This document shows positions 7,651 through 17,939 of a stretch of DNA of 37,348 nt, piece by piece; the stretch's first letter is position 1, and each line of letters begins with the position of its first letter. A program made the position numbers and the translations under genes. Source of the DNA: Oscillospiraceae bacterium (lineage in GTDB: Bacteria > Bacillota > Clostridia > Oscillospirales > Acutalibacteraceae); the NCBI GenBank assembly GCA_015066515.1, contig SVOH01000015.1, forward strand, positions 1 to 37,348, written 5' to 3'. The notes beneath the pieces were generated by a model. That model was not told the DNA's origin. It was given only the letters and a program-made list of their open reading frames with translations, and made no database searches.

Positions 7651-9327
7651 TTAAAACAAACCGCTAATTTTGCCGTTTTCATCAACGTCGATGCGTTCTG
7701 CTGCCGGTGCTTTTGGAAGACCGGGCATTGTAAGAATATCACCGGTAAGAACAACAATAAATCCTGCGCCTGCAGATACCTTAACATTTTTTATGGTTAC
7801 GGTAAAGTTCTCGGGTGCGCCAAGCTTTGTTGGGTCATCTGAGAAACTATACTGAGTTTTAGCAACGCAAATCGGTAGCTTGTCAAATCCGAGCTGGGTT
7901 AACTGAGCAATTTGTTTTTTAGTATTCGGCAGTATAACGATACCGTCGCCACCGTAAACCTTTTTAACAATTGCTTCAATCTTATCTTCAATAGTGCCTT
8001 CAAGCTCGTAAGAGAAAGTAAAGTCACCCTGTTCTTCCTCACAAAGACGAACTACTTCGCGTGCAAGTGCCTCGCCACCCTTTCCGCCTTCAGCCCAAAC
8101 GGTAGAAAGAACGGTATTAACACCAAGCTCTTTACATTTAGCGATGATAAAGTCAATTTCATTATCAGTATCGGTCGGGAAACGGTTAACAGCAACAACA
8201 CAAGGAAGCTTATAAACATTTTTAATGTTAGATACGTGACGTAAAAGATTAGGTATACCCTTTTCAAGCGCTATTAAATCTTCGGTATCAAGTTGCATTT
8301 TATCAAGACCACCATGCATTTTAAGAGCGCGAACTGTGGCAACCACTACAACTGCATCGGGTGTAAGACCAGCCATACGACACTTAATATCAAGGAACTT
8401 CTCGGCTCCCAAGTCAGCGCCAAAGCCTGCCTCGGTAATAGCATAGTCACCCATTTTAAGAGCAAGCTTAGTAGCCATTACGGAGTTACAACCGTGAGCT
8501 ATATTAGCAAATGGTCCACCGTGCACAAATGCAGGTGTGCCCTCAAGTGTTTGAACAAGATTTGGCTTGATAGCATCTTTAAGAAGTGCTGTCATAGCGC
8601 CAACGGCCTTTAAATCGCCCGCAGTAACGGGTTTATCATCATAGGTGTAACCAACTATTATTCTTGACAAACGTTCTTTAAGGTCGGTTATAGAGCTTGC
8701 TAAGCAGAACACTGCCATAATCTCACTTGCAACTGTAATGTCAAAACCGTCTTCACGTGGAACACCGTTTGCCTTACCACCCATACCGTCTACTATAAAA
8801 CGTAACTGACGGTCATTCATATCAACGCATCGCTTCCAAGTGATTTTACGAACATCAATACCTAAAGCATTACCCTGTTGAATGTGATTATCAAGCATAG
8901 CAGCAAGAAGATTGTTAGCAGCGCCTATTGCGTGAAAATCACCTGTAAAGTGAAGGTTTATATCTTCCATAGGTACTACCTGTGCATAGCCGCCACCTGC
9001 CGCACCGCCTTTTACACCAAAAACAGGACCTAAAGATGGCTCACGCAAAGCAACAGTAACGTCTTTACCAATGCGAGCGAGTCCGTCAGCAAGACCGATT
9101 GTTGTAGTGGTCTTGCCCTCACCCGCCGGTGTAGGTGTAATAGCTGTTACAAGTACCAATTTACCATCCTTACGATTTGTTTCGTTAAGTAGCGATAAAT
9201 CAATTTTTGCCTTGTACTTACCATACTGCTCAATATATTTTTCATCAACCTTTGCCTTTTTTGCAATTTCGGTTATTGGTTGCATTTTACAACCTTGAGC
9301 AATTTCAATATCAGATAAATAAGCCAT
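7651..9327 (-). CDS. fhs: Formate-tetrahydrofolate ligase
   Basis: This 558-aa enzyme, the normal family length, makes 10-formyl-THF from formate, THF and ATP. The nucleotide loop [20 protein letters not shown] and the family signatures [33 protein letters not shown] and [13 protein letters not shown] are intact. It is the last gene of the purine operon, 23 nt after purL, with GGAGG upstream of the ATG, and a terminator follows. Placing it here couples one-carbon supply to PurN and PurH, which both consume 10-formyl-THF. The operon's ZTP riboswitch senses the intermediate that accumulates when this cofactor is low. Confidence 0.97.
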   Translation of the reverse strand: MAYLSDIEIAQGCKMQPITEIAKKAKVDEKYIEQYGKYKAKIDLSLLNETNRKDGKLVLVTAITPTPAGEGKTTTTIGLADGLARIGKDVTVALREPSLGPVFGVKGGAAGGGYAQVVPMEDINLHFTGDFHAIGAANNLLAAMLDNHIQQGNALGIDVRKITWKRCVDMNDRQLRFIVDGMGGKANGVPREDGFDITVASEIMAVFCLASSITDLKERLSRIIVGYTYDDKPVTAGDLKAVGAMTALLKDAIKPNLVQTLEGTPAFVHGGPFANIAHGCNSVMATKLALKMGDYAITEAGFGADLGAEKFLDIKCRMAGLTPDAVVVVATVRALKMHGGLDKMQLDTEDLIALEKGIPNLLRHVSNIKNVYKLPCVVAVNRFPTDTDNEIDFIIAKCKELGVNTVLSTVWAEGGKGGEALAREVVRLCEEEQGDFTFSYELEGTIEDKIEAIVKKVYGGDGIVILPNTKKQIAQLTQLGFDKLPICVAKTQYSFSDDPTKLGAPENFTVTIKNVKVSAGAGFIVVLTGDILTMPGLPKAPAAERIDVDENGKISGLF

Positions 9328-9350
9328 TTTATTTACCTCCGATAAAATTA

Positions 9351-12300
9351 TTATTTAAAATATTTAACTGCTGCTTCAAACATACGAATATCATATTCGC
9401 CGAGAACATTTTTATAAAGTCCTTCGCCAATACGCTCACTGTGACCCATCTTACCAAATACGCGTCCGTCAGGTGAAGTAATACCTTCGATAGCGTACAT
9501 TGAGTTATTAGGATTAAAATGAACGTCACTTGTGGCATTGCCGTCAAGATCAACGTACTGTGTAGCAATCTGACCGTTTGCAGCAAGTTCTTTAATAAGC
9601 TCTTCGCTTGACAAAAATCTACCCTCACCGTGTGAAATCGGCACGTTATAGATATCTCCAACATTGGTGAGTGATAACCAAGGTGACTTATTAGATGCAA
9701 CACGTGTACGAACAATTCGTGATTGGTGACGTGCAATTGTATTGAATGTGAGTGTTGGACAATTTTCATCTGTGTCAATTATCTTACCGTAAGGCACAAG
9801 ACCAAGCTTAATAAGTGCTTGGAAACCGTTACAAATACCACACATTAAACCATCACGATTATCGAGTAGATCGGTAACGCCATCTTTAATAGCGGCATTA
9901 CGGAAAAAGGCAGTAATAAACTTACCACTACCGTCAGGCTCATCACCGCCTGAGAAACCGCCTGGAATAAATATCATTTGCGCATCTTTAAGTTTAGTTG
10001 CAAATTCTTCAATGCTTGACTGAATTCCTGCAGCACTAAGGTTTTTAATAACAATAATTTCAGGGTCTGCACCTGCATCACGCATAGCCTTTGCGCTGTC
10101 AAATTCACAGTTTGTACCCGGGAATGCAGGAATAAGCACCTTTGGCTTTGCAACCTTTATTGCTGGAGATGCATATTCTTTTGCCTTGTATTCAAAATTT
10201 TGCATTGGAGTTTTAAGATCCGGTATATTACAGCTATAAACCGACTCTAATTTGTTCTCATAAATACCAAGCAATTCATTTATGCAAACATTTTCACTAC
10301 CAAGTGTAATCTTACCGTCATCGGTAACAGCACCAATTAAAATACCATCATCAATATCTTCGGTTGTTTCAAGTAAAAATGCACCGTAAGAATAGTCAAA
10401 GATTTTAGCTACGCTTAAATAATCCTCGTACTTAAAGCCCAGACCGTTACCAAAACACATTTTCATAACAGCCTCGGCAATACCGCCGATACCCGGTGTG
10501 TAAGCCGACACTACTTTACCGGAGCGCATAAGATTTGTAACGGTATTAAAGGTATTAATAAGAGATTTAGTGTTTGGTAAATCGGTGTCTTCATCATAAA
10601 TCGGACTAAGTAAATAAAGTTTATTACCCGCCTTTTTAAATTCAGGAGAAATAATGTCCTTAATCTTTTCTGTAGTAACAGCAAATGAAACAAGTGTTGG
10701 AGGAACGTCTAAATCCTCAAATGAGCCACTCATTGAGTCTTTGCCGCCGATTGAGCCAATGCCTAATTCCTTTTGCGCTTTAAACGCACCAAGAAGAGCG
10801 GCTAAAGGTTTGCCCCAACGTTTGCCATCGGTACCGGGTTTTTCAAAATACTCTTGGAAAGTAAGATATACATCTTCAAACTTAGCGCCGGTTGCAATAA
10901 GCTTTGAAACCGATTCAACAACCGCTAAATATGCTCCGTGATATGGGCTAAGCTCGGTTATAAACGGATTATAGCCCCAAGACATAAGCGAGCAATCATC
11001 GGTATGCTTCTTCTCTACCGAAATCTTTTGTACCATAGCCTGAATTGGTGTAAGCTGATGTTTACCGCCAAATGGCATAAGAACAGTGCCTGCGCCTATT
11101 GTAGAGTCAAAACGCTCTGAAAGACCGCGTTTTGAGCACATATTAAGATCATCAGCAATCTTTTTGTAGTTTTCGCTAAAACCACCATCAACAGGACCAC
11201 CAAATGCCTTAGGCGCTTCCGGAGTGATTACAATATGCTTATCAGCACCGTTTGAATTTAAGAACTCACGGCTGATGTCAACAATTTTTTGACCGTTCCA
11301 GTTCATAACAAGGCGTGGTTCTTCCTTTACTACAGCAACAGGACAAGCCTGTAGGTTTTCTTCAGCAGCGAGAGCCAAAAACGCATCTACATTGTGTGGT
11401 TCAACAACCACAGCCATACGCTCTTGTGATTCACTAATAGCAATTTCGGTACCATCAAGACCTTCATATTTCTTTGGAACAGCGTTAAGATTAATTTCAA
11501 GTCCGTCAGCAAGCTCGCCAATAGCAACCGATACGCCGCCTGCGCCAAAGTCGTTACAACGCTTAATCATTTGTGTAGCGGTTTTATTACGGAACAAACG
11601 CTGTAACTTGCGTTCTTCGGGAGCATTACCCTTTTGAACTTCGGCGCCACAGGTTTCAACCGATTGGGCTGTATGCGCTTTTGATGAACCCGTTGCACCA
11701 CCAATACCGTCACGACCTGTGCTACCGCCCAAAAGAATAACAATGTCACCGGGGCTTGGCACTTCACGACGAACGTTTTCTGCAGGCGCCGCCGCAATAA
11801 CGGCACCAATTTCCATACGTTTTGCAGCATAACCGGGGTGATATATTTCGTCTACAATACCGGTTGCAAGACCAATTTGGTTACCGTATGAGGAATAACC
11901 CGCAGCCGCAGTTGTTACAATCTTACGCTGTGGTAATTTACCGGGGATGGTTTCACTGACGGGAACCGTTGGGTCAGCAGCACCTGTAACACGCATAGCG
12001 CCGTACACATAAGCACGACCGGAAAGTGGGTCGCGGATAGCACCACCAATACATGTAGCGGCGCCACCAAATGGCTCGATTTCGGTTGGGTGGTTATGTG
12101 TCTCATTTTTAAATAGAAGTAGCCACGGCTCACTTACACCGTCAACATCAACGTTGATTTTAACTGTGCAAGCATTAATTTCTTCTGATTCGTCAAGCTT
12201 TTCAAGTTTGCCGTGCTCTTTTAAATATTTCACAGCAACAGTTGCTATGTCCATAAGACAAATCGGTTTTGTGCGACCAAGCTCTTTACGAACTTCAATG

Positions 12301-13043
12301 TATTCGTCATAAGCGCTTTGCAAAAGCTCGTCCTCAAACTTAACGTCGTCAATAACAGTTAAGAAAGTAGTGTGACGGCAGTGGTCAGACCAATATGTGT
12401 CTATCATACGAATTTCGGTAATGGTTGGCTCTCTGCCCTCCGTCTTAAAGTAATTTTGACAGAATGCAATATCGTCAGCATCCATTGCAAGACCCATATC
12501 TTTAACAAACTTTTCAAGACCTGCACGATCAAGCGCTAAAAAACCGTCAAGTGTTTTTACACTCGTTGGTATTTCAAACTTTGTTACCAATGTTTCCGGC
12601 AAGGCCATATCAGCTTCACGAGCTTCGACGGGGTTGATAACATACTTTTTAATTTCAGCAACATCGGCATCGGTAAGGCTACCGTAAAGCGCATAAACCT
12701 TTGCCGAGCGAATAACAGGACGATCGCCCTGTGAGATAATCTGAATACATTGCGCTGCTGAATCGGCACGCTGATCAAACTGACCCGGCAAAAATTCTAC
12801 CGCAAAAACAGTAGCGTCGCCTGTTTCAATTTCACTTGTAGCGATATCAAGTTGTGGTTCCGAAAATACAGTACCGATTGAATAATTAAAAAGCTCTTCG
12901 GTGATATTTTCAGCATCATATCGATTAAAAATTCTAACATCAGTAAGGTTGGCTATACCGAGTAGATTTTTAGCTTCATTTAATAAACCTTTTGCTTCGT
13001 TAGCAAGTTCTTTTTTCTTTTCTACGTATACTCTATAAACCAT
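9351..13043 (-). CDS. purL: Phosphoribosylformylglycinamidine synthase, single-chain (PurS-PurL-PurQ fusion)
   Basis: This 1230-aa FGAM synthase converts FGAR, glutamine and ATP to FGAM. It is the large clostridial single-chain type: a PurS-like N-terminal region, the two-fold PurL ATP-binding core ([19 protein letters not shown] near residue 310) and a C-terminal class I glutaminase. The glutaminase nucleophile Cys1071 sits in [21 protein letters not shown] precedes it, and ISHGEGRF provides the catalytic His-Glu region. No separate purS or purQ is therefore needed. It starts 1 nt inside the purD stop (TAATG), so translational coupling is likely; GGGAGG precedes the ATG. The intact glutaminase here contrasts with the degenerate one in this operon's PurF. 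Confidence 0.96.
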   Translation of the reverse strand: MVYRVYVEKKKELANEAKGLLNEAKNLLGIANLTDVRIFNRYDAENITEELFNYSIGTVFSEPQLDIATSEIETGDATVFAVEFLPGQFDQRADSAAQCIQIISQGDRPVIRSAKVYALYGSLTDADVAEIKKYVINPVEAREADMALPETLVTKFEIPTSVKTLDGFLALDRAGLEKFVKDMGLAMDADDIAFCQNYFKTEGREPTITEIRMIDTYWSDHCRHTTFLTVIDDVKFEDELLQSAYDEYIEVRKELGRTKPICLMDIATVAVKYLKEHGKLEKLDESEEINACTVKINVDVDGVSEPWLLLFKNETHNHPTEIEPFGGAATCIGGAIRDPLSGRAYVYGAMRVTGAADPTVPVSETIPGKLPQRKIVTTAAAGYSSYGNQIGLATGIVDEIYHPGYAAKRMEIGAVIAAAPAENVRREVPSPGDIVILLGGSTGRDGIGGATGSSKAHTAQSVETCGAEVQKGNAPEERKLQRLFRNKTATQMIKRCNDFGAGGVSVAIGELADGLEINLNAVPKKYEGLDGTEIAISESQERMAVVVEPHNVDAFLALAAEENLQACPVAVVKEEPRLVMNWNGQKIVDISREFLNSNGADKHIVITPEAPKAFGGPVDGGFSENYKKIADDLNMCSKRGLSERFDSTIGAGTVLMPFGGKHQLTPIQAMVQKISVEKKHTDDCSLMSWGYNPFITELSPYHGAYLAVVESVSKLIATGAKFEDVYLTFQEYFEKPGTDGKRWGKPLAALLGAFKAQKELGIGSIGGKDSMSGSFEDLDVPPTLVSFAVTTEKIKDIISPEFKKAGNKLYLLSPIYDEDTDLPNTKSLINTFNTVTNLMRSGKVVSAYTPGIGGIAEAVMKMCFGNGLGFKYEDYLSVAKIFDYSYGAFLLETTEDIDDGILIGAVTDDGKITLGSENVCINELLGIYENKLESVYSCNIPDLKTPMQNFEYKAKEYASPAIKVAKPKVLIPAFPGTNCEFDSAKAMRDAGADPEIIVIKNLSAAGIQSSIEEFATKLKDAQMIFIPGGFSGGDEPDGSGKFITAFFRNAAIKDGVTDLLDNRDGLMCGICNGFQALIKLGLVPYGKIIDTDENCPTLTFNTIARHQSRIVRTRVASNKSPWLSLTNVGDIYNVPISHGEGRFLSSEELIKELAANGQIATQYVDLDGNATSDVHFNPNNSMYAIEGITSPDGRVFGKMGHSERIGEGLYKNVLGEYDIRMFEAAVKYFK

Positions 13044-14314
13044 TACTTTTCCTCCCCTGCTTTCAAAGCTTTTTGACCTATATCATTACGATAATAGCGA
13101 TTATCAAATTTAATATTTTCTACCTTTTCATAGGATGCATTTATGGCATCTTTGAGTGTATTGGCAACCGAAGTTACACCAAGCACACGACCGCCCGATG
13201 TTAATAGTTTATCATCTTTCAAAGCAGCACCTGCAACATAAGTGCTGTTTAACAAATCGGCGGGAATAGTGATTTCATACCCTTTTTCATAGCTTGAAGG
13301 GTAACCTTGGGAAGCCATAATTACACAACAAGCGTGTTTTTTGCTGAATTGTACCTCGGTATCAGCGAGCGTTTCATTAGTAACTGCTTGCATAACGGTA
13401 AGTAAATCGCTTTCAAGTAACGGCAAAACAACCTGAGTTTCAGGGTCGCCAAAGCGACAGTTGTATTCAATAACCTTAGGTCCATTTTGTGTAAGCATTA
13501 GACCAAAATACAAACAACCCTTAAAGGTTCTACCCTCTGCCTTCATAGCGCGAATTGTTGGTAAAAAGATTTTTTGCATACAATCTTCAGCAACAGCATC
13601 GGTATAATATGGATTTGGGGCAACCGTACCCATACCACCCGTATTAAGACCGGTATCATTGTCACCTGCACGCTTATGGTCCATAGATGAAATCATAGGT
13701 ACTACAACATTACCATCGGTAAATGAAAGCACTGAAACCTCAGGACCTGTAAGGAATTCTTCAATAACAATATTATCGCCGCTTTTACCAAACTGTTTGT
13801 CCTGCATAATAGATACAACGGCATTTTTTGCCTCTTCACGAGTCATTGCAATAATAACACCTTTACCAAGTGCCAAACCGTCAGCCTTAATTACAGTAGG
13901 AATTGGTGCTGTCTCAAGATATTTTAGCGCCTTATCTGCGTCATCAAAAACTTCATATTCTGCGGTTGGAATACCATATTTTTTCATAAGATTTTTTGAA
14001 AAAACCTTACTGCCTTCAATAATAGCAGCCGCTTTGTTAGGACCAAAACATAAAATACCTTTTTCGTTTAAAGCATCAACACAACCAAGCACAAGCGGAT
14101 CATCGGGTGCTACAACGGCGTAATCGATTTTATTGTTAACCGCAAAATCCACAATACCTTCAATATCGGTAGCAGCAATATTAACGCAAGTTGCATCGGC
14201 CGCAATGCCACCGTTACCGGGTAAGGCAAAAATTTGCTCTATTGTTTTATTTTCTTTCAACTTTTTAATGATGGCGTGTTCTCTGCCGCCGCCACCTACA
14301 ACTAAAATTTTCAT
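13043..14314 (-). CDS. purD: Phosphoribosylamine-glycine ligase (GAR synthetase)
   Basis: This 423-aa ATP-grasp enzyme joins phosphoribosylamine and glycine with ATP to give GAR. The N-terminal MKILVVGGGGREHAI fold, VIKADGLALGKGV ATP-grasp strand, GGMGTVAPNPYY loop and EYNCRFGDPETQ metal/ATP site are all present at normal spacing. It lies 23 nt after purH and overlaps the purL start by 1 nt (stop and start share TAATG). The RBS AAGGTG lies about 6 nt before the ATG. Confidence 0.97.
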   Translation of the reverse strand: MKILVVGGGGREHAIIKKLKENKTIEQIFALPGNGGIAADATCVNIAATDIEGIVDFAVNNKIDYAVVAPDDPLVLGCVDALNEKGILCFGPNKAAAIIEGSKVFSKNLMKKYGIPTAEYEVFDDADKALKYLETAPIPTVIKADGLALGKGVIIAMTREEAKNAVVSIMQDKQFGKSGDNIVIEEFLTGPEVSVLSFTDGNVVVPMISSMDHKRAGDNDTGLNTGGMGTVAPNPYYTDAVAEDCMQKIFLPTIRAMKAEGRTFKGCLYFGLMLTQNGPKVIEYNCRFGDPETQVVLPLLESDLLTVMQAVTNETLADTEVQFSKKHACCVIMASQGYPSSYEKGYEITIPADLLNSTYVAGAALKDDKLLTSGGRVLGVTSVANTLKDAINASYEKVENIKFDNRYYRNDIGQKALKAGEEK

Positions 14315-14337
14315 ATATACACCTTAAAAAAATCTAA

Positions 14338-15522
14338 TTAATGATGGAATAAACGCATACCGGTAAATGCCATTGCAATACCATACTTGTTACAGCAATC
14401 GATTACTACGTCATCACGAATAGAACCACCCGGTTCTGCTATGTATTTAACACCGCTGCGTTTTGCACGCTCAATGTTATCATCAAACGGGAAAAACGCA
14501 TCAGAACCAAGTGCTACACCATCGATTGTAGCAAGATATGCCTTTTGCTCTTCTACAGTAAAACGCTCAGGCTGAACGGTAAAATATTTTTGCCAATTAC
14601 CATCGGCGCATACATCTTCTTCGTTTTGATTGATATAACCGTCAATAACATTATCACGATCAGGGCGACCAAGTGTATCCTTAAAAGGAAGATTAAGCAC
14701 CTTATCATGCTGTCTAAGGAACCAAGTATCAGCCTTTGTTCCTGCAAGACGGGTACAGTGTATACGTGATTGTTGACCGGCACCTACACCAATAGCCTGT
14801 CCGTCAACTGCATAGCAAACTGAATTAGACTGTGTATATTTAAGTGTAATAAGCGCAATGATAAGATCGCGAACCGCGCTTTCTGGTAAATTCTTGTTAT
14901 CGGTAACAATATTCGAAAGTAATTCGCGGTTGATCTCAAAGTTATTTCTACCCTGCTCAAAGGTAATACCAAATACCTGCTTGGTTTCCTGAACTTCGGG
15001 AATATAATCAGGATCAATTTTAACAATATTATAGTTGCCGTTTCTTTTAGATTTTAAAATCTCAAGTGCCTCAGGCTCATAACCGGGTGCTATAACACCG
15101 TCAGAAACCTCACGTTTAATCATTTTGGCTGTGGTAACGTCACAAACGTCTGAAAGTGCAACCCAGTCACCAAACGAACACATACGGTCTGTGCCGCGTG
15201 CACGTGCATAGGCACAAGCAAGTGGAGATTCATCAAGCCCCTCGATATCATCAACAAAGCAAGCCTTTTTAAGCTTATCGCTTAGCGGTACACCAACTGC
15301 TGCCGAAGTAGGACTTACGTGTTTAAAAGATGTAACAGCAGGAAGACCCAACGCTGCCTTTAATTCTTTTACGAGCTGCCATGAGTTAAATGCATCAAGA
15401 AAGTTGATATAACCCGGTCTGCCACATAAAATTTCAATTGGTAATTCGCTGCCGTCCTTCATATAAATTTTTGACGGTTTTTGATTAGGATTACATCCGT
15501 ATTTAAGTTCAAACTCTTTCAT
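14338..15522 (-). CDS. purH: AICAR formyltransferase, stand-alone PurH C-terminal domain
   Basis: This 394-aa protein corresponds only to the AICAR transformylase half of bifunctional PurH. It begins with KYGCNPNQ and contains the catalytic Lys67-His68 in SFKHVSPTSAAVG, then GVGAGQQSRIHCTRLAGTKAD and the C-terminal SDAFFPFDDNIERA and AEPGGSIRDD motifs. The MGS-like IMP cyclohydrolase domain that normally precedes it is absent. The following reaction is supplied instead by the PurO-type protein encoded directly upstream. It uses 10-formyl-THF made by Fhs. AAGGAG lies about 7 nt before the ATG. Confidence 0.93.
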   Translation of the reverse strand: MKEFELKYGCNPNQKPSKIYMKDGSELPIEILCGRPGYINFLDAFNSWQLVKELKAALGLPAVTSFKHVSPTSAAVGVPLSDKLKKACFVDDIEGLDESPLACAYARARGTDRMCSFGDWVALSDVCDVTTAKMIKREVSDGVIAPGYEPEALEILKSKRNGNYNIVKIDPDYIPEVQETKQVFGITFEQGRNNFEINRELLSNIVTDNKNLPESAVRDLIIALITLKYTQSNSVCYAVDGQAIGVGAGQQSRIHCTRLAGTKADTWFLRQHDKVLNLPFKDTLGRPDRDNVIDGYINQNEEDVCADGNWQKYFTVQPERFTVEEQKAYLATIDGVALGSDAFFPFDDNIERAKRSGVKYIAEPGGSIRDDVVIDCCNKYGIAMAFTGMRLFHH

Positions 15523-15533
15523 TTCAATACTCC

Positions 15534-16250
15534 TTATACATTCTTGTTAACAATTCTTGATTCATACTCACCTGTTGCTAAATCAATGTATCTTACAAAC
15601 AAAGAAACCTTGTTGTCTTCATTAAGGTTATTCCAAATAATATCTGTAAGAGTGTCAATATCTACATCAGGAAGCGCAAGTGTTTTAGGTTCACCCTCAA
15701 AGCTTGGTAATGGATTGCCGTCGCACTTATAGGTGTGAATAAATTTTGCCCTTCCTGCAATAGGATTCGAATAAGCGAAATTATATCTTTGGCAAGAACA
15801 GCCGTCGCCATCAGCCGATTTAAGAATAGACATAGCATAGTTCATATCGCCTTTTTCAAGACGAATAATACCCGAAATACGAGGTGTAAAGTTTGGTGCG
15901 TCATCCTCAAATTCACGAGTACGAAGCGCCTGCTCAAAGGTCATTTGTCTATCCATAAGCTCATAAATTGTATCGGTCTGATCTCCGTTTGTAACTATTG
16001 TTTTATTACCAAGAACACGTACAGGCGCGTAAATAATAAGATGTGGGTCAGTCATTTTTGATTCATCAAATGCCTGTGTTCTAATTCCCTCTCCATCTTC
16101 AACAAAAATGCGGTTACGGCTATTTTCGCTTCTACCCATAATAAAGTAAGCAGTAATCGCTTTTTTGCCGTCAGTACTTTTACCGATTATAATACCTCTA
16201 CCGTGATATGCTAAAGAATTTAGTTCGTTTTCAAGAGTTTTAATTTCCAT
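15534..16250 (-). CDS. purO: IMP cyclohydrolase, PurO-like
   Basis: This 238-aa protein of the IMP_cyclohyd (PurO) family closes FAICAR to IMP, the last step of de novo purine synthesis. Recognisable parts are YHGRGIIIGKSTDGKKAITA, AYFIMGRSENSRNR, the HLIIYAPVRVLGN segment and GDGCSCQRYNFAYSNPIAGR. This family is unrelated to the N-terminal domain of PurH and was first known from archaea. Its place directly before the stand-alone formyltransferase completes the pathway. The gap to purH is 11 nt and to purN 14 nt. AGGGAG lies about 8 nt before the ATG. Confidence 0.88.
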   Translation of the reverse strand: MEIKTLENELNSLAYHGRGIIIGKSTDGKKAITAYFIMGRSENSRNRIFVEDGEGIRTQAFDESKMTDPHLIIYAPVRVLGNKTIVTNGDQTDTIYELMDRQMTFEQALRTREFEDDAPNFTPRISGIIRLEKGDMNYAMSILKSADGDGCSCQRYNFAYSNPIAGRAKFIHTYKCDGNPLPSFEGEPKTLALPDVDIDTLTDIIWNNLNEDNKVSLFVRYIDLATGEYESRIVNKNV

Positions 16251-16264
16251 ATCAAAAATTCTCC

Positions 16265-16900
16265 CTAATCTTTTATAAATGTTTTACCGTCTTTAATAAT
16301 AATTTTATCTTCGCAAAGAAGTTTTACAGCCTGAGGCAATATCTTCCATTCGGCTTGCTCCATAATACGCTTTTGTAATGCTTCGGGTGTATCATCATCT
16401 AAAACTTCAATAGCCTTTTGAAGTATTATAGGACCCGCGTCACATTCGGCCGTTACAAAGTGAACGGTAGCGCCAGATATCTTTACACCCTTTTTAAGGG
16501 CTTCTTCGTGAACGTGCAAACCATAATAGCCCTTACCACAAAACGATGGAATAAGAGCCGGATGAACATTTACCATTTTGTTTGCAAAAGCATCACAAAC
16601 ATTTTCATCAAGTATAGTCATAAAGCCCGCATACACAACAACGTCTGCCTTTTCTTCGATTAAGGCATCACACATAGCTTTGCTATATGACGCAATATCT
16701 GCATAATCTTTTCTAATAAGCACACGTGTTTTAATGTCATTATTCTCGGCACGTGTAAGTGCATAAGCATCGGCTTTAGACGAAATAACACAGCTTATTT
16801 TGCCAGGCCCGAGCTCACCACGAGCCTCAGCATCAATAAGAGCTTGTAGATTTGTACCTCCACCCGATACTAAAACCACAATATTTTTAGCATTACTCAA
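16265..16900 (-). CDS. purN: Phosphoribosylglycinamide formyltransferase (GART)
   Basis: This enzyme transfers formyl from 10-formyl-THF to GAR. Signatures are VVLVSGGGTNLQALID at the N-terminus, the catalytic Asn-His pair in NVHPALIPSF, ATVHFV and the catalytic Asp in ECDAGPII. The open frame reaches a GTG at 16918, but I prefer the TTG at 16900. GAGGG lies 8 nt before it, and the protein then begins MSNAKNIVVLVSGG, the normal family N-terminus (211 aa). With that start it overlaps the purM stop by 8 nt. An ATG at 16893 is out of frame. Confidence 0.93.
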   Translation of the reverse strand: MSNAKNIVVLVSGGGTNLQALIDAEARGELGPGKISCVISSKADAYALTRAENNDIKTRVLIRKDYADIASYSKAMCDALIEEKADVVVYAGFMTILDENVCDAFANKMVNVHPALIPSFCGKGYYGLHVHEEALKKGVKISGATVHFVTAECDAGPIILQKAIEVLDDDTPEALQKRIMEQAEWKILPQAVKLLCEDKIIIKDGKTFIKD

Positions 16901-17933
16901 TGATAACACCCTCGTCACTTTCTATAACTGAACCGATAACATAAGCATCTTCGCCATTAGCTTTTAAAATTTCAAGTGCTTTGTCGGTGTCTTCTGCAGC
17001 TACAACAATACTCATACCAACACCCATATTGTAGGTGTTAAACATATCACGCTCGGTAATACCGCCAACCTTTTGGATAAGGTCGAATATAGGAAGAATT
17101 TTAAGCGATGCCTTATCAACCTTTACAGAATAACCTTTTGGTAGGCTTCTTGGAATATTCTCGTAGAAGCCACCGCCTGTGATATGAGAAATAGCATGAA
17201 CGTTAATTTGTTCAAGCAATGCAAGAACTGATTTAACATAAATTTTGGTTGGTGTAAGCAAAGTTTCGCCTAATGTTTTACCTTGGAGCTCATCCTTGTA
17301 AGCGGTAAGGTCACAATTCTCAATATCAAAAACCTTTCGAACAAGCGAAAAACCATTAGAGTGAACGCCACTTGAAGCAAGAGCGATAACTGTATCGCCA
17401 ACTTTTACACTTTTGTTATCAAGAATTTTTTTCTTATCAACAATACCAACCGCAAAACCCGCAAGATCATAGTCTTCCACAGGCATCATACCGGGGTGTT
17501 CTGCTGTTTCACCGCCGATTAAAGCCGCGCCGGACTGTACACAACCCTCACAAACGCCGCTTACTATTGAAGCAATCTTTTCGGGTACATTTTTACCACA
17601 AGCAATATAATCAAGGAAGAATAGTGGCTTTGCACCGCAACAAATTATATCATTTACACACATAGCAACTGCATCGATACCAATGGTGTCGTGCTTGTCC
17701 ATTAAAATAGCAAGCTTAACCTTGGTGCCGCAACCGTCAGTACCACTTACTAAAACCGGCTCATCATAGCCGGTAGGTAGACCAAAACAGCCACCAAAAC
17801 CACCAAGATCATCAAAGCAACCGGCATTTTTAGTGCGCGCTATATGGGCCTTCATAAGCTCAACCGATTTATAGCCTGCAGTTATATCAACGCCCGCAGC
17901 AGCGTATGCTTCTGATTTAGAGTTATTATGCAT
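16893..17933 (-). CDS. purM: Phosphoribosylformylglycinamidine cyclo-ligase (AIR synthase)
   Basis: This 346-aa enzyme makes AIR from FGAM and ATP. Family motifs are present: VSGTDGCGTKVKLA, DTIGIDAVAMCVNDIICCGA, LFFLDYIACGK, GGETAEHPGMM and HITGGGFYENIPR. The ATP-grasp-unrelated PurM fold is shared with PurL. The start ATG at 17933 has AAAGGAA upstream, lying inside the end of purF, and the gap to purF is 6 nt. Confidence 0.96.
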   Translation of the reverse strand: MHNNSKSEAYAAAGVDITAGYKSVELMKAHIARTKNAGCFDDLGGFGGCFGLPTGYDEPVLVSGTDGCGTKVKLAILMDKHDTIGIDAVAMCVNDIICCGAKPLFFLDYIACGKNVPEKIASIVSGVCEGCVQSGAALIGGETAEHPGMMPVEDYDLAGFAVGIVDKKKILDNKSVKVGDTVIALASSGVHSNGFSLVRKVFDIENCDLTAYKDELQGKTLGETLLTPTKIYVKSVLALLEQINVHAISHITGGGFYENIPRSLPKGYSVKVDKASLKILPIFDLIQKVGGITERDMFNTYNMGVGMSIVVAAEDTDKALEILKANGEDAYVIGSVIESDEGVIIE

Positions 17934-17939
17934 TATATT

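Noticed and set aside
9329-13043. Several antisense or out-of-frame ORFs of 60-150 aa inside purL
   Set aside because: They are shadows of the purL frame, with no family signatures or start signals.
16891-16893. ATG overlapping the purM stop as a purN start
   Set aside because: It is out of frame with purN; the TTG at 16900 with GAGGG 8 nt upstream fits the family N-terminus.
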